From Gemmataceae bacterium (GTDB taxonomy: Bacteria > Planctomycetota > Planctomycetia > Gemmatales > Gemmataceae): 40,058 nucleotides of DNA. Position numbers and translations under genes: made by a program. The stretch is from positions 1-40,058 of the forward strand of contig SIAJ01000050.1 of assembly GCA_009691845.1 (NCBI GenBank), written 5' to 3'. The notes beneath the pieces are model-generated. The model searched no databases and had not been told where the DNA came from. It saw only the letters and a program-made list of their open reading frames with translations. This document shows positions 33,051 to 40,058 of the stretch, piece by piece. Each line of letters opens with the position of its first letter. Position 1 is the first letter of the stretch.

Positions 33051-33070
33051 CCCCGCACTGAGGCCCGATC

Positions 33071-34411
33071 ATGTTTGTCGATCGTCGAGCGGTATTGCGT
33101 GTCGGTGGTGCAGGCCTCTTCGGCCTGACTCTCCCTGCTTTGCTCCGTGCCGAGGAATCACTCAAGGCTCGTGCCAAGTCGGTCATCTTCCTGCACCAGT
33201 ACGGTGGACCCCCTGGCCAAGAAACCTTCGACATGAAACCGAACGCACCGGCCGAAGTGCGTGGTTCCTTGAAACCGATCCAAACCAAAGTGCCTGGTTT
33301 ACAGGTCTGTGAACTTCTGCCACGCATGGCCGACGTGGCCGACAAGCTGACGTTGATTCGCTGTGTGCAGCACACGATGAAGAACCACAACTCGGCCGGT
33401 TACTACAGCCTCACGGGCATCGCTCCTCCTTCGGACGATCAACGTCTGCGTGACTCGATTGACTTGTTCCCCGCTTATGGTTCGATCGTCGACAAGTTCG
33501 CACCCAACGCGAAAGGAATACCGGCCTTCGTTGCTTATCCGCACGTGATCCGCGATGGCTCGATTACTCCCGGCCAACATGCGAGTTTTCTCGGCAAGTC
33601 TCACAATCCCTTCCTGTTCACAAGTGATCCGAATGCCGTGGATTTTCGACTCCCCGAACTCTCGCTGCCTTCGAGCATCAGCCCCGAGCGAATGGAGAGC
33701 CGCAAGGAAATCCTCAAACTGATCGATGGCCAGACACACTTGCTCGAGGAATCGGCCGTCGCACAGGGGATCGACGAATCGTATCAGAAGGCCGTTTCGA
33801 TGCTCACGTCGAAGGCATTCAAGAAGGCTTTCGACCTGTCCGAGGAACCCGAGAGCCTACGCGACAAATATGGCCGCACGACTTATGGTCAGGGCTGTCT
33901 ACTCGCCCGCCGGCTCGTCGAGGCTGGGGCCAAGTTCATCAACGTCTACTTCTCCGAATTCATCGGCGGCCCGAAGGGTGGCTGGGACGTGCATGGCTTC
34001 GATAACAAACCGATGGACCCGATTCTGAAGAGCTATCTCTTACCCATCACGAACCAGACTTTGCCAACACTGATCGAAGACTTGAACCAACGCGGCTTGC
34101 TCAAGGACACGCTCGTCCTGTGGATGGGCGAGTTCGGCCGCACGCCCAAGATCAATGCCCTCGCCGGTCGCGACCATTGGCCGCAGTGCTACACGGTCTT
34201 GATGGCAGGCGGTGGGACTAAGGGCGGGCACATCCACGGTGGTTCGGATAAGACCGGGGCGTACCCCGCATTGGGTCAAGCCAGGCCCGAGGACATCTCG
34301 GCCACAGTTTTCCACATGCTCGGTATCAACCCGGAAACTGAGATTCGCGATCGGCTCGATCGGCCCTTGCCGATTTCGCGTGGAAAAGTGATCGAGGACG
34401 TGATCGCCTAA
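33071..34411 (+). CDS. DUF1501 family exported protein
   Basis: 446 residues. A twin-arginine-type leader (DRRAVLRVGGAGLFGLTLPA) is followed by the DUF1501 text: VIFLHQYGGPPGQETFDMKP, TKVPGLQVCELLPRMADVAD, GGWDVHGFDNKPMD, and near the end VLWMGEFGRTPKINALAGRD followed by HWPQCYTVLMAGGG. Alkaline-phosphatase/sulfatase-like fold inferred from the family; metal-binding Asp and His are visible in WDVHG and GRDHW. It is the partner of the DUF1549/DUF1553 gene upstream, so the two should act together outside the cytoplasm. It differs considerably from the DUF1501 protein at 19161-20477, which has no partner. Confidence 0.92.
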   Translation: MFVDRRAVLRVGGAGLFGLTLPALLRAEESLKARAKSVIFLHQYGGPPGQETFDMKPNAPAEVRGSLKPIQTKVPGLQVCELLPRMADVADKLTLIRCVQHTMKNHNSAGYYSLTGIAPPSDDQRLRDSIDLFPAYGSIVDKFAPNAKGIPAFVAYPHVIRDGSITPGQHASFLGKSHNPFLFTSDPNAVDFRLPELSLPSSISPERMESRKEILKLIDGQTHLLEESAVAQGIDESYQKAVSMLTSKAFKKAFDLSEEPESLRDKYGRTTYGQGCLLARRLVEAGAKFINVYFSEFIGGPKGGWDVHGFDNKPMDPILKSYLLPITNQTLPTLIEDLNQRGLLKDTLVLWMGEFGRTPKINALAGRDHWPQCYTVLMAGGGTKGGHIHGGSDKTGAYPALGQARPEDISATVFHMLGINPETEIRDRLDRPLPISRGKVIEDVIA

Positions 34412-34453
34412 TGGGCGTCTCGACACGGATACCTGAAGCTTCTCTACGTTTCT

Positions 34454-35473
34454 TTAGAGCGTTCTGAGATCAACTTCGTGAGCGATGCAGGCCACGCAAT
34501 CGCCTTGAGCGACAATCGACGGGGCTCGCGTTGCTAGCAGGATTCCCGCGGAAAGTGCGACCACGGAGACCGGCTCACGATCCGGTCGCTCCAGTGAATG
34601 GATGGCCCCCACTTCCTGGCCCGCTTGAACCGGCTCACCAAGCGGAACGCGGTTTTCGTAAACACCGGACTCGGGCGCGAATCGATAGTCTTCCCAATCC
34701 AAGGCCCGGACCCAGCGAGTTGGGGGCAACCCAAGGTCCGCTCGCGATTGCTCTTTTCCTTCCAGTACACCGACGTGAATCAGCACGTTTCGTAATCCGC
34801 TCTGAGTGAGGCGATGTACCTGGGCGGTCACGTTTTCGCTTCCACCCATTTCAGTGGTCAGGACGATCTTGCCCTGATTCTCGGCTTCCACGGGCAATAA
34901 TCCCGTGCCAGCAATATCCGCGTAGAGGAAGCAGAAATCCGTGTTCCAGGCTTCCGTCCCGGCGAGCATCCTGTCCCGCTGCGAGCCCTTCGGCACCAGG
35001 TGCATGTGCCCGCACGGATAGAAATCAACACTGCGTCCACCGGTGTGATTGTCGATCACGACATCGGCCATCGGAAACAGGACGGTCGTCAGGTAGTGGG
35101 CGATCATATCGCATGGCGTGCCGGCCGGGTTGCCTGGGAAGCTGCGGTTGAAGTTTTTGCCATCGAGCGGCGAGAGTCGGGTTGCAGCCCTTGCGCCCGG
35201 CATCGTCAGTGTCGGAATGAGGATCAGTCGGCCACGAATCTGTTCCGGCTGCAACTCGCGCAGCAGCCGCATGACCGCGACCTGCCCGGGATATTCGTCG
35301 CCGTGATTCCCGGCGAGCACGAGCACAGTCGGCCCCTTACCGTTGGCAAGCACGGTGATGGGCAACATGAGATTCGCCCAACCGCCGAGGTTGTACGAGT
35401 ACGGCACGTACAAATTGCCGTGCTGCTTGCCGGGAAGGTTGAAATCGACGGAGGAGCGGATGGGGGAGGACAT
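34454..35473 (-). CDS. Succinylglutamate desuccinylase/aspartoacylase family (DoeB-like) deacylase
   Basis: 339 residues. The zinc-carboxypeptidase-like core has VLVLAGNHGDEYPGQVAVMR (His and Glu ligands in NHGDE) and VVIDNHTGGRSVDF (third His). The start (FNLPGKQHGNLYVPYSYNLG) and the later LTTEMGGSENVTAQVHRLTQ are like DoeB, the N-alpha-acetyl-diaminobutyrate deacetylase of ectoine breakdown. A C-terminal barrel-sandwich-like part (VPLGEPVQAGQEVGAIHSLE) is also typical. No doeA or other ectoine genes are adjacent, so the substrate is open. AGGA lies six bases before the ATG. It converges with DUF1501, the stops being 42 bases apart. Confidence 0.85.
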   Translation of the reverse strand: MSSPIRSSVDFNLPGKQHGNLYVPYSYNLGGWANLMLPITVLANGKGPTVLVLAGNHGDEYPGQVAVMRLLRELQPEQIRGRLILIPTLTMPGARAATRLSPLDGKNFNRSFPGNPAGTPCDMIAHYLTTVLFPMADVVIDNHTGGRSVDFYPCGHMHLVPKGSQRDRMLAGTEAWNTDFCFLYADIAGTGLLPVEAENQGKIVLTTEMGGSENVTAQVHRLTQSGLRNVLIHVGVLEGKEQSRADLGLPPTRWVRALDWEDYRFAPESGVYENRVPLGEPVQAGQEVGAIHSLERPDREPVSVVALSAGILLATRAPSIVAQGDCVACIAHEVDLRTL

Positions 35474-35558
35474 GCAAGTTCCTGTTCAAGGGCGAGCACT
35501 GCTCTTGGTCGAATCGTCAGAAGTGGAAGTATATCAACGCGACTTGCGAGCGGTCTGT

Positions 35559-36053
35559 ATGAGTCATCCAAGACCCGTTTTTCGATTTGCGGTGGATGAA
35601 TACGAAAAGCTAATCGAGCACGGGATTCTAACCGAGCGAGACAACGTAGAACTCATTCGGGGCGAGTTAACTTGCAAGGATGTGCGAGGCAATTTCGATC
35701 TTGCATGTGGAAAATGGCTCCTGAAAGTCTTCGGCCCCGATATCTTTGATCGAGCTAGTCAGTGTGCCTGAGCCCGATTGTCCGATACTCGCTTTCGAGA
35801 TGACCACTATCGCTATGGGAAGCCGACCGCCGGGCAGGTATTGCTGCTAATCGAGATTGCGGACGACACGCTCGAGTACGATCGCGAAGTAACAGGGACG
35901 TTGTATGCTGAGTGTTGGATCGTTACCTTCAATCACCTTGCGTGGAGGTTTAACGAGAACCGCAGGCCGATGGCACGTTCACCAGGATCGAAAAACGATT
36001 TCCTGGAGAGCAGATTTCGCTGCTCCTGTTGCATGAGGTTTCGAGCAGCGTGA
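35559..36053 (+). pseudogene. Degraded Uma2-family (DUF820, PD-(D/E)XK-like) gene
   Basis: The start MSHPRPVFRFAVDEYEKLIE followed by HGILTERDNVELIRGEL is the N-terminus of Uma2/DUF820 proteins, which are numerous in planctomycetes and carry a PD-(D/E)XK nuclease-like fold. The text then breaks: a frame ends at 35771, and the typical middle resumes in another frame from about 35778 as RDDHYRYGKPTAGQVLLLIE with ADDTLEYDREV, followed by LYAECWIVT, after which similarity is lost. A central block containing active-site residues is missing (the normal EPEPD...region is shortened), and at least one frameshift is present. I infer a decayed gene. Confidence 0.7.
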
Positions 36054-36076
36054 TTGAACTGTTATGACCGTCGAAT

Positions 36077-37345
36077 CTACGGCATGGAACAGGTGCCCGC
36101 CTTCACTTCACCGCCCTGCATCACCGCCACAAATTTCGATCGCTCCTCCAGAATCGCAATATTCGCCAGGACATCGCCGTCGACGACAAGCACGTCTGCG
36201 AGTTTACCCGCTTCCAGTGTGCCGAATTCCTTGCTGCGGCCCATGATTTCCGCGCCGGTTTTGGTCGCACACTTCAGGACTTCCATAGGTGATAGGCCGA
36301 CGTGTTTCACGAAGAACGTAAGTTCCTTCGCGTAGGTGCCGTGCGGCGTCCAGGCGAAGCCGTAGTCGCCTCCCATACCCAAGCGACCGCCTGCTTTCAG
36401 GATCTTCCTGGCACTCTCGGCCCCGCCTTCGAGCGTTTCCTTGTGTCCGTCGATAACCGCTTGCGACATGCCGAACTCGGGTCCGAATACGATGCTCGCG
36501 TACTCGAACTGTAATGCTGGCACGCAAGGTACATCTCGCTTCAACAACAACTCTAGAGCTTCATCGTCCATGAAGGTGCCGTGCTCGATTGCATCGTAGC
36601 CGGCTCGCAAGGCGTTTTTGATACCCTGCGTCGCTCGGCAATGGCCTGTGACCTTCAAGCCGTGGTTGTGGGCAGTGGCCACGACCGCGTGCATCTCCTC
36701 GAAGGTCATGCATAACGTGTGGTGATCGTTCGTGTCCGGGGCGGCCGCGTCGCCGGTGGGGTAGGTCTTCACCCATTCGACGCCGTCCTTGACGAGTTTG
36801 CGAACGGCTGCCCGAGCTTCGTCAGGGCCGTTCACCAGTAGCACAAGCCCTTCCATGCCGAGCTTGCGAAAATCCGGGTTCCAGTCCATTAAACCGCCGA
36901 CGCCGCAGATTTCCCGGCCGCTCGAGGCTAAGCGTGGCCCGGGAGCAATGTCACTATCAATCGCCTTTTTCAACCACACGTCGATGTTGAACAGACTGCC
37001 GCCCGAGCGGGCCGCGGTGTAGCCACACTCAAGTGCCAGCTTCGCATTGTGGGCTGCGAGCAACGTGACGTATTCGACTGGGTACTTGATGTCCAAATCT
37101 TCGAGGGCGGCCACGTTGAAGTAGGTGGGATGAAAGTGTGCTTCAACCAAACCGGGCAGAATGCTGCCGCCGCGTGCATCGATCCTGCGTGCGTCCGGCG
37201 GCACTTCCGGAGTAAGCTTTGCTTGTCCTGCGTAAGTGATCTTCCCATCTTTCACGACGACGGCCCCATCGCGGACGGGTGGCCCGCCGTTGCCGTCGAT
37301 GAGTTGACCGTTGGAAATGACTGTGGTGCCAGTCGCAAGCTTCAT
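36077..37345 (-). CDS. Amidohydrolase family metal-dependent hydrolase
   Basis: 422 residues. The N-terminal beta-sandwich starts TTVISNGQLIDGNGGPPVRD and the barrel has the metal-binding HxH in GLVEAHFHPTYFN, a Lys in VEWVKTYPTGDAA that could be the bridging residue, His in GLKVTGHCRATQG and DAIEHGTF, and Asp in LGMGGDYGFAWTPHGTYAKE. The C-terminal part GTLEAGKLADVLVVDGDVLA is general for the family (prolidase/imidazolonepropionase-like subgroup). Substrate unknown; probably an amide or cyclic amide. Cytosolic: no signal peptide. Last gene of a minus-strand operon: 15 bases after the alpha/beta hydrolase gene. Confidence 0.87.
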   Translation of the reverse strand: MKLATGTTVISNGQLIDGNGGPPVRDGAVVVKDGKITYAGQAKLTPEVPPDARRIDARGGSILPGLVEAHFHPTYFNVAALEDLDIKYPVEYVTLLAAHNAKLALECGYTAARSGGSLFNIDVWLKKAIDSDIAPGPRLASSGREICGVGGLMDWNPDFRKLGMEGLVLLVNGPDEARAAVRKLVKDGVEWVKTYPTGDAAAPDTNDHHTLCMTFEEMHAVVATAHNHGLKVTGHCRATQGIKNALRAGYDAIEHGTFMDDEALELLLKRDVPCVPALQFEYASIVFGPEFGMSQAVIDGHKETLEGGAESARKILKAGGRLGMGGDYGFAWTPHGTYAKELTFFVKHVGLSPMEVLKCATKTGAEIMGRSKEFGTLEAGKLADVLVVDGDVLANIAILEERSKFVAVMQGGEVKAGTCSMP

Positions 37346-37360
37346 GGGAGAGTCACTCGA

Positions 37361-38206
37361 TCAAAGCGATTCCAGAAAATTCAACACATGTCGAATGGCC
37401 AACTCGGTCGCGGTTCCGTGGACGAGGTGCCCAACGCCTTGCAGGTCGATCCGCGTGAGTTCCGCAATATCGAGAGCCATCATCTCCGCGGCGTCTTGAG
37501 GCAGCATGCCACCGGCCGAAGGGTCGCCTCTCACGAGCAAGGTCGGGCAGGTGATTCCCTGCCAAATTGCTCGTTCATCGTAGCCGTCCAACCAGTGGCC
37601 TTCGAGTGCCAGTACGAAAACCTCACCATCCACGTCGGCCAGACAGCGGGCGATGAACCGCAAGGCAGCGGCATCGCGAAGTGATGCAAGCTTCGCTGGG
37701 CCCGTCGTCGTCGGCACGATGGTCTCGCCCAACTCACGGGCTACTTCAGACACGCTTCGACGATGTCCGGCCAGACGCCTCATCGCCACGAAGGTGGGGT
37801 AGTACGCGGTGTCCGACAAGCGAGCGAGAAATGTGGCCGACGGCGGGTCTTCGAGAATCAATGCTTGAACCAACTCCGGCCGTGTCGCGGCTGCGCTGGC
37901 AGCGACCAGTGCTCCGAGCGAATGGCCATAGTGAACCGCCGGCCGGCCGAGCCAGTTGATCACGGTCAGAGCGTCATCCAGATGATCGATGACCGCGTAC
38001 TTCCCTGGTGCCCGTCCTGAACTTCCGTGTCCGCGCTGGTCGATCAAGTGGACATGCCAGCGCATGGACAGCGCAGGCACAAGAGGTAGGAAGTCCACGC
38101 CTTTGCGCCCCACGCCGTGCCACATCACCAGCGGCGGGCCATTCGCCGGGCCGGTGGTGACGTGCAATGAAACAGGACCATCGGTGATGTCGAATTCGGA
38201 GAACAT
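37361..38206 (-). CDS. Alpha/beta hydrolase
   Basis: 281 residues. The nucleophile elbow is YGHSLGALVAAS (Ser96); the oxyanion loop is MWHGVGRKG (about 28-36); DQRGHGSSGRAPGKYAVIDH is typical of the fold; an acid lies in LLVRGDPSAGG and a His in DLQGVGHLVHG. It has no signal peptide, unlike the next gene upstream. The substrate (ester, lactone or other) cannot be read from the sequence. The start lies three bases after the stop of the upstream esterase gene, so translation is probably coupled. Confidence 0.88.
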   Translation of the reverse strand: MFSEFDITDGPVSLHVTTGPANGPPLVMWHGVGRKGVDFLPLVPALSMRWHVHLIDQRGHGSSGRAPGKYAVIDHLDDALTVINWLGRPAVHYGHSLGALVAASAAATRPELVQALILEDPPSATFLARLSDTAYYPTFVAMRRLAGHRRSVSEVARELGETIVPTTTGPAKLASLRDAAALRFIARCLADVDGEVFVLALEGHWLDGYDERAIWQGITCPTLLVRGDPSAGGMLPQDAAEMMALDIAELTRIDLQGVGHLVHGTATELAIRHVLNFLESL

Positions 38207-38209
38207 GCC

Positions 38210-39172
38210 TCACTTCGCCTTCAGCCGATCGATCAGGTAATCCACTGAGCCCTTGTACTTCTCGTGCGTATGGCCCGGATAAGTCATGATGCCTTCGACT
38301 TTCGCTTCATTCAGCTTTTCCATGAGCAACATGCCCGCGACTGCGGAGTGCGTCGGGTCATCCTGATTTTCACCCTTCACTGGTGCTTTCTTTTGACTCG
38401 GGAACTCCATGAACACGGGTGGATCGTCCTTCGATACGTGGCTGATCGGCGAGTATTCCTTGATCCACGGCAACAGTTTTTCGCGTTGCTCGAAGAAAGC
38501 TTGAAATGCTCCATCCCGGTTCTCGGTGGTTCGCACGCCGAAGGCGTGGCCGCCGTAGCGGGCATTCGGCATCCATTCGCGAAGCACCTTGGGATCGAGC
38601 GTTGTCTGCGCACCGTTCACGGCCGCACAGAATAGTCGGGTCGATTCGCGAGCAATCGGGTCGTCGCTCTTCGCATTCGCTAAATCGTCGTGATAGAGAA
38701 GCCAAAGCGAGGAACAGGCACCGGCCGAACCCCCCGTCGCACCGATGTGTACCTTGTCGATGTTCCATTCCTTCGATTTGGATCGGACGAACTGCAGCGC
38801 TCTCGCCGCATCTTCGAGTGGCCACTTCACCGGCGGCTCGACCTTCGCTTCGACAGCCTGGCTTACATAACGGTAGTTGATGGCGACGAGCGAAACGCCC
38901 GCGTCGTTGCACCGCTTGGCAATGCCTCGATAGCTGCCTTTGTCGCCATTCACCCAGCCGCCGCCGTGAATCGCGAAGATTACGGGCGTCGGCGTGTCCG
39001 ATTTGGCTTTCCAGAAGTCGAGCACTTGTCGCGCGTGAGTGCCGTAAGGCACATTTGCCATCGTTGGGTCCGGTCCGGCCGGAACCTTGGGCGGGTCTTT
39101 CTTCTTGGCCTCCTGGGCGGATGCCAGCGAACCGAACATAATCGCGAAAGCGAGAGCAAAAATTCGTGTCAT
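38210..39172 (-). CDS. Exported alpha/beta hydrolase (carboxylesterase/BD-FAE-like)
   Basis: 320 residues. A signal peptide (TRIFALAFAIMFGSLASAQE) is followed by ANVPYGTHARQVLDFWKA, an opening typical of BD-FAE/HSL-like esterases, the oxyanion motif IFAIHGGGWVNGDKG, and the nucleophile GATGGSAGACSS (GxSxG). A His lies in TYPGHTHEKYKGS. It should hydrolyse esters such as feruloyl or acetyl groups on carbohydrates, outside the cytoplasm. The ATG at 39172 starts the signal peptide and has a GGAG about seven bases away; an upstream ATG at 39220 would add an Arg/Ser-rich stretch. Confidence 0.87.
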   Translation of the reverse strand: MTRIFALAFAIMFGSLASAQEAKKKDPPKVPAGPDPTMANVPYGTHARQVLDFWKAKSDTPTPVIFAIHGGGWVNGDKGSYRGIAKRCNDAGVSLVAINYRYVSQAVEAKVEPPVKWPLEDAARALQFVRSKSKEWNIDKVHIGATGGSAGACSSLWLLYHDDLANAKSDDPIARESTRLFCAAVNGAQTTLDPKVLREWMPNARYGGHAFGVRTTENRDGAFQAFFEQREKLLPWIKEYSPISHVSKDDPPVFMEFPSQKKAPVKGENQDDPTHSAVAGMLLMEKLNEAKVEGIMTYPGHTHEKYKGSVDYLIDRLKAK

Positions 39173-39200
39173 GGAGAGACTCCGGGGAGGGAAACTTCGT

Positions 39201-39884
39201 TTACTTATCGATCGTGGCAAGAATCGTCTCGGCCACGAACTTGTTGCCGGCTTCGTTCAGGTGAACGCGGTCGCTCGTGAGAATACTCGATTCCTTGTTG
39301 CTTTCGTTGTTCTTGGCGAGATGATCGAGGAATGCCTTGCGCAGATCGCACAGATCGGACTTGGTATCCATCGCGACCTTGCGGCTGATCTCGGAATACT
39401 CATCGAGCTTGCTGTCGAGTGAATTCGCGCCAGCCTTCTTCTCGCCGATCACACTTGGGGTACACACGACCACGCGGGCACCGGCGTCCTTGATCTTTCC
39501 GATAATTTCCTTCAGGCCCGATTCGAACTTCTCCTTCGATGTCCCATTCGCTGCATTCCTCTCGCCGTGCCAAACATCATTGATGCCGATGTAGATGATC
39601 ACGAGCGTCGGCTTCTTGGCGAGAACATCTTTCTCAAGCCGCTTCTGCAAGTCCGGAACTTTGTTGCCGCTAATGCCGGCCCCGATGATTTCGATGCCGA
39701 GATCTTTGTGCTTCTCTGCCAGAGTATTCTTGATGACGGTGACATACCCTTTCGGGGCAACTCCGCCCTGGGTGATCGAGTCGCCGAGGAAAACAATTCG
39801 CTCGCCCTTCTTGAGGGCTGGCGTTTCGGCATTCGCTGTGAGGGCGAAGCCAAGAGTAACTGCTGCCATGAGAGCCATTCGCAT
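39201..39884 (-). CDS. Exported SGNH/GDSL hydrolase
   Basis: 227 residues. A signal peptide (MRMALMAAVTLGFALTANAE) precedes all four SGNH blocks: block I ERIVFLGDSITQGG (Ser), block II GAGISGNKVPD (Gly), block III IYIGINDVWHGE (Asn) and block V SDRVHLNEAGN (Asp and His). These enzymes remove acyl or acetyl groups from carbohydrates or lipids. First gene of the minus-strand operon with the esterase (28 bases), the alpha/beta hydrolase and the amidohydrolase. The start at 39884 is used because it begins the signal peptide; the open frame reaches 39974 without a usable start. Confidence 0.92.
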   Translation of the reverse strand: MRMALMAAVTLGFALTANAETPALKKGERIVFLGDSITQGGVAPKGYVTVIKNTLAEKHKDLGIEIIGAGISGNKVPDLQKRLEKDVLAKKPTLVIIYIGINDVWHGERNAANGTSKEKFESGLKEIIGKIKDAGARVVVCTPSVIGEKKAGANSLDSKLDEYSEISRKVAMDTKSDLCDLRKAFLDHLAKNNESNKESSILTSDRVHLNEAGNKFVAETILATIDK

Positions 39885-39965
39885 TGTGTGAAACCTTCGT
39901 GAAAAGTGAGTAAGGTGGGTTATGAGAATGTATGAGTTTTCGCGTGCATTCGTGAAGACGCGATT
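39885..39965. promoter_or_regulatory. Upstream region of the hydrolase operon
   Basis: About 80 bases of A/T-richer sequence (AAAAGTGAGTAAGG and GAGAATGTATGAG in plus orientation) before the repeat at 39966. It must contain the operon promoter if the operon starts here, but no clear hexamer pair was identified. Confidence 0.3.
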
Positions 39966-40032
39966 TGTGGCCATGGGCCTCCAGGCCTGTGGCTAAGAAA
40001 AACCCCGGCAGGCCTGGAGGCCTGCCGCCACA
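39966..40032 (+). repeat. Paired-hairpin repeat element, copy 3 (short)
   Basis: TGTGGCCATGGGCCTCCAGG at the left and CAGGCCTGGAGGCCTGCCGC with CACA at the right: the same two facing hairpins as 1258-1390 (same orientation) and 16451-16569 (inverted), with only about 15 bases in the middle and without the longer outer flanks. The feet are degenerate (no GTAG). The element lies upstream of the hydrolase operon at the right edge of the window. Confidence 0.7.
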
Positions 40033-40058
40033 TTCGTTTTCGATTATTCCAGTTCCGC

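Overview
The window looks like a chromosomal segment of a planctomycete, most likely Gemmatales/Gemmataceae (inference from gene content; no 16S gene is present). The diagnostic families are a DUF1549/DUF1553 protein followed by a DUF1501 protein, a second DUF1501 protein, a PVC-type membrane-bound-dehydrogenase/HEAT/cytochrome c fusion, several secreted beta-propeller proteins, a degraded Uma2-type gene and a very large Ser/Thr kinase fused to a class III cyclase-like domain. Nearly every intergenic gap carries a palindromic repeat.

Layout. 1-1430 is a scar zone: a broken IS3-family transposase (minus), the C-terminal stub of a kinase/helix-hairpin-helix protein (plus) and a repeat element. 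1438-2875 (minus) is an LptB-like ATPase with an unusual C-terminal extension, followed by a small Cys-containing protein. 3208-5497 (plus) is a tight glgC-manA pair. 5624-7093 (minus) is an M81/MlrC-type peptidase. 7480-8332 holds a small membrane protein and convergent mscL. 8531-14244 holds a PVC-type cytochrome, a nucleoside:H+ symporter-type carrier, a YdcZ-type membrane protein (minus) and nagA. 14308-15969 (minus) is a membrane-anchored PQQ-type propeller. 15970-17190 has no convincing gene and is filled with several repeat families. 17191-27016 (plus) runs ilvB, DUF1501, PD40 propeller, lactonase-fold propeller, NHL-type propeller, PQQ-type propeller and a MacB/FtsX-type permease. 27129-30470 (minus) is the 1113-residue kinase fusion, divergent from a DUF1549/DUF1553-DUF1501 pair (30630-34411). 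34454-35473 (minus) is a DoeB/AstE-like deacylase. 35559-36053 is a Uma2 pseudogene. 36077-39884 (minus) is a four-gene hydrolase operon. The right edge carries another repeat copy.

How it fits together. Much of the content is sugar, glycogen and amino-sugar metabolism (glgC, manA, nagA, lactonase), branched-chain amino acid synthesis (ilvB) and exported degradative or redox proteins typical of planctomycetes. No defence island, prophage, CRISPR array, tRNA or rRNA was recognised.

The two most noteworthy things are (i) the kinase fusion, which reads as pseudokinase - active kinase - SRPBCC-like - DUF5939-like - cyclase-like domain with key catalytic residues replaced, and (ii) several different intergenic inverted repeats with GTAG...CTAC feet, which look like REPIN elements of more than one family. 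In two cases the GTAG foot coincides with the stop codon of the preceding gene.
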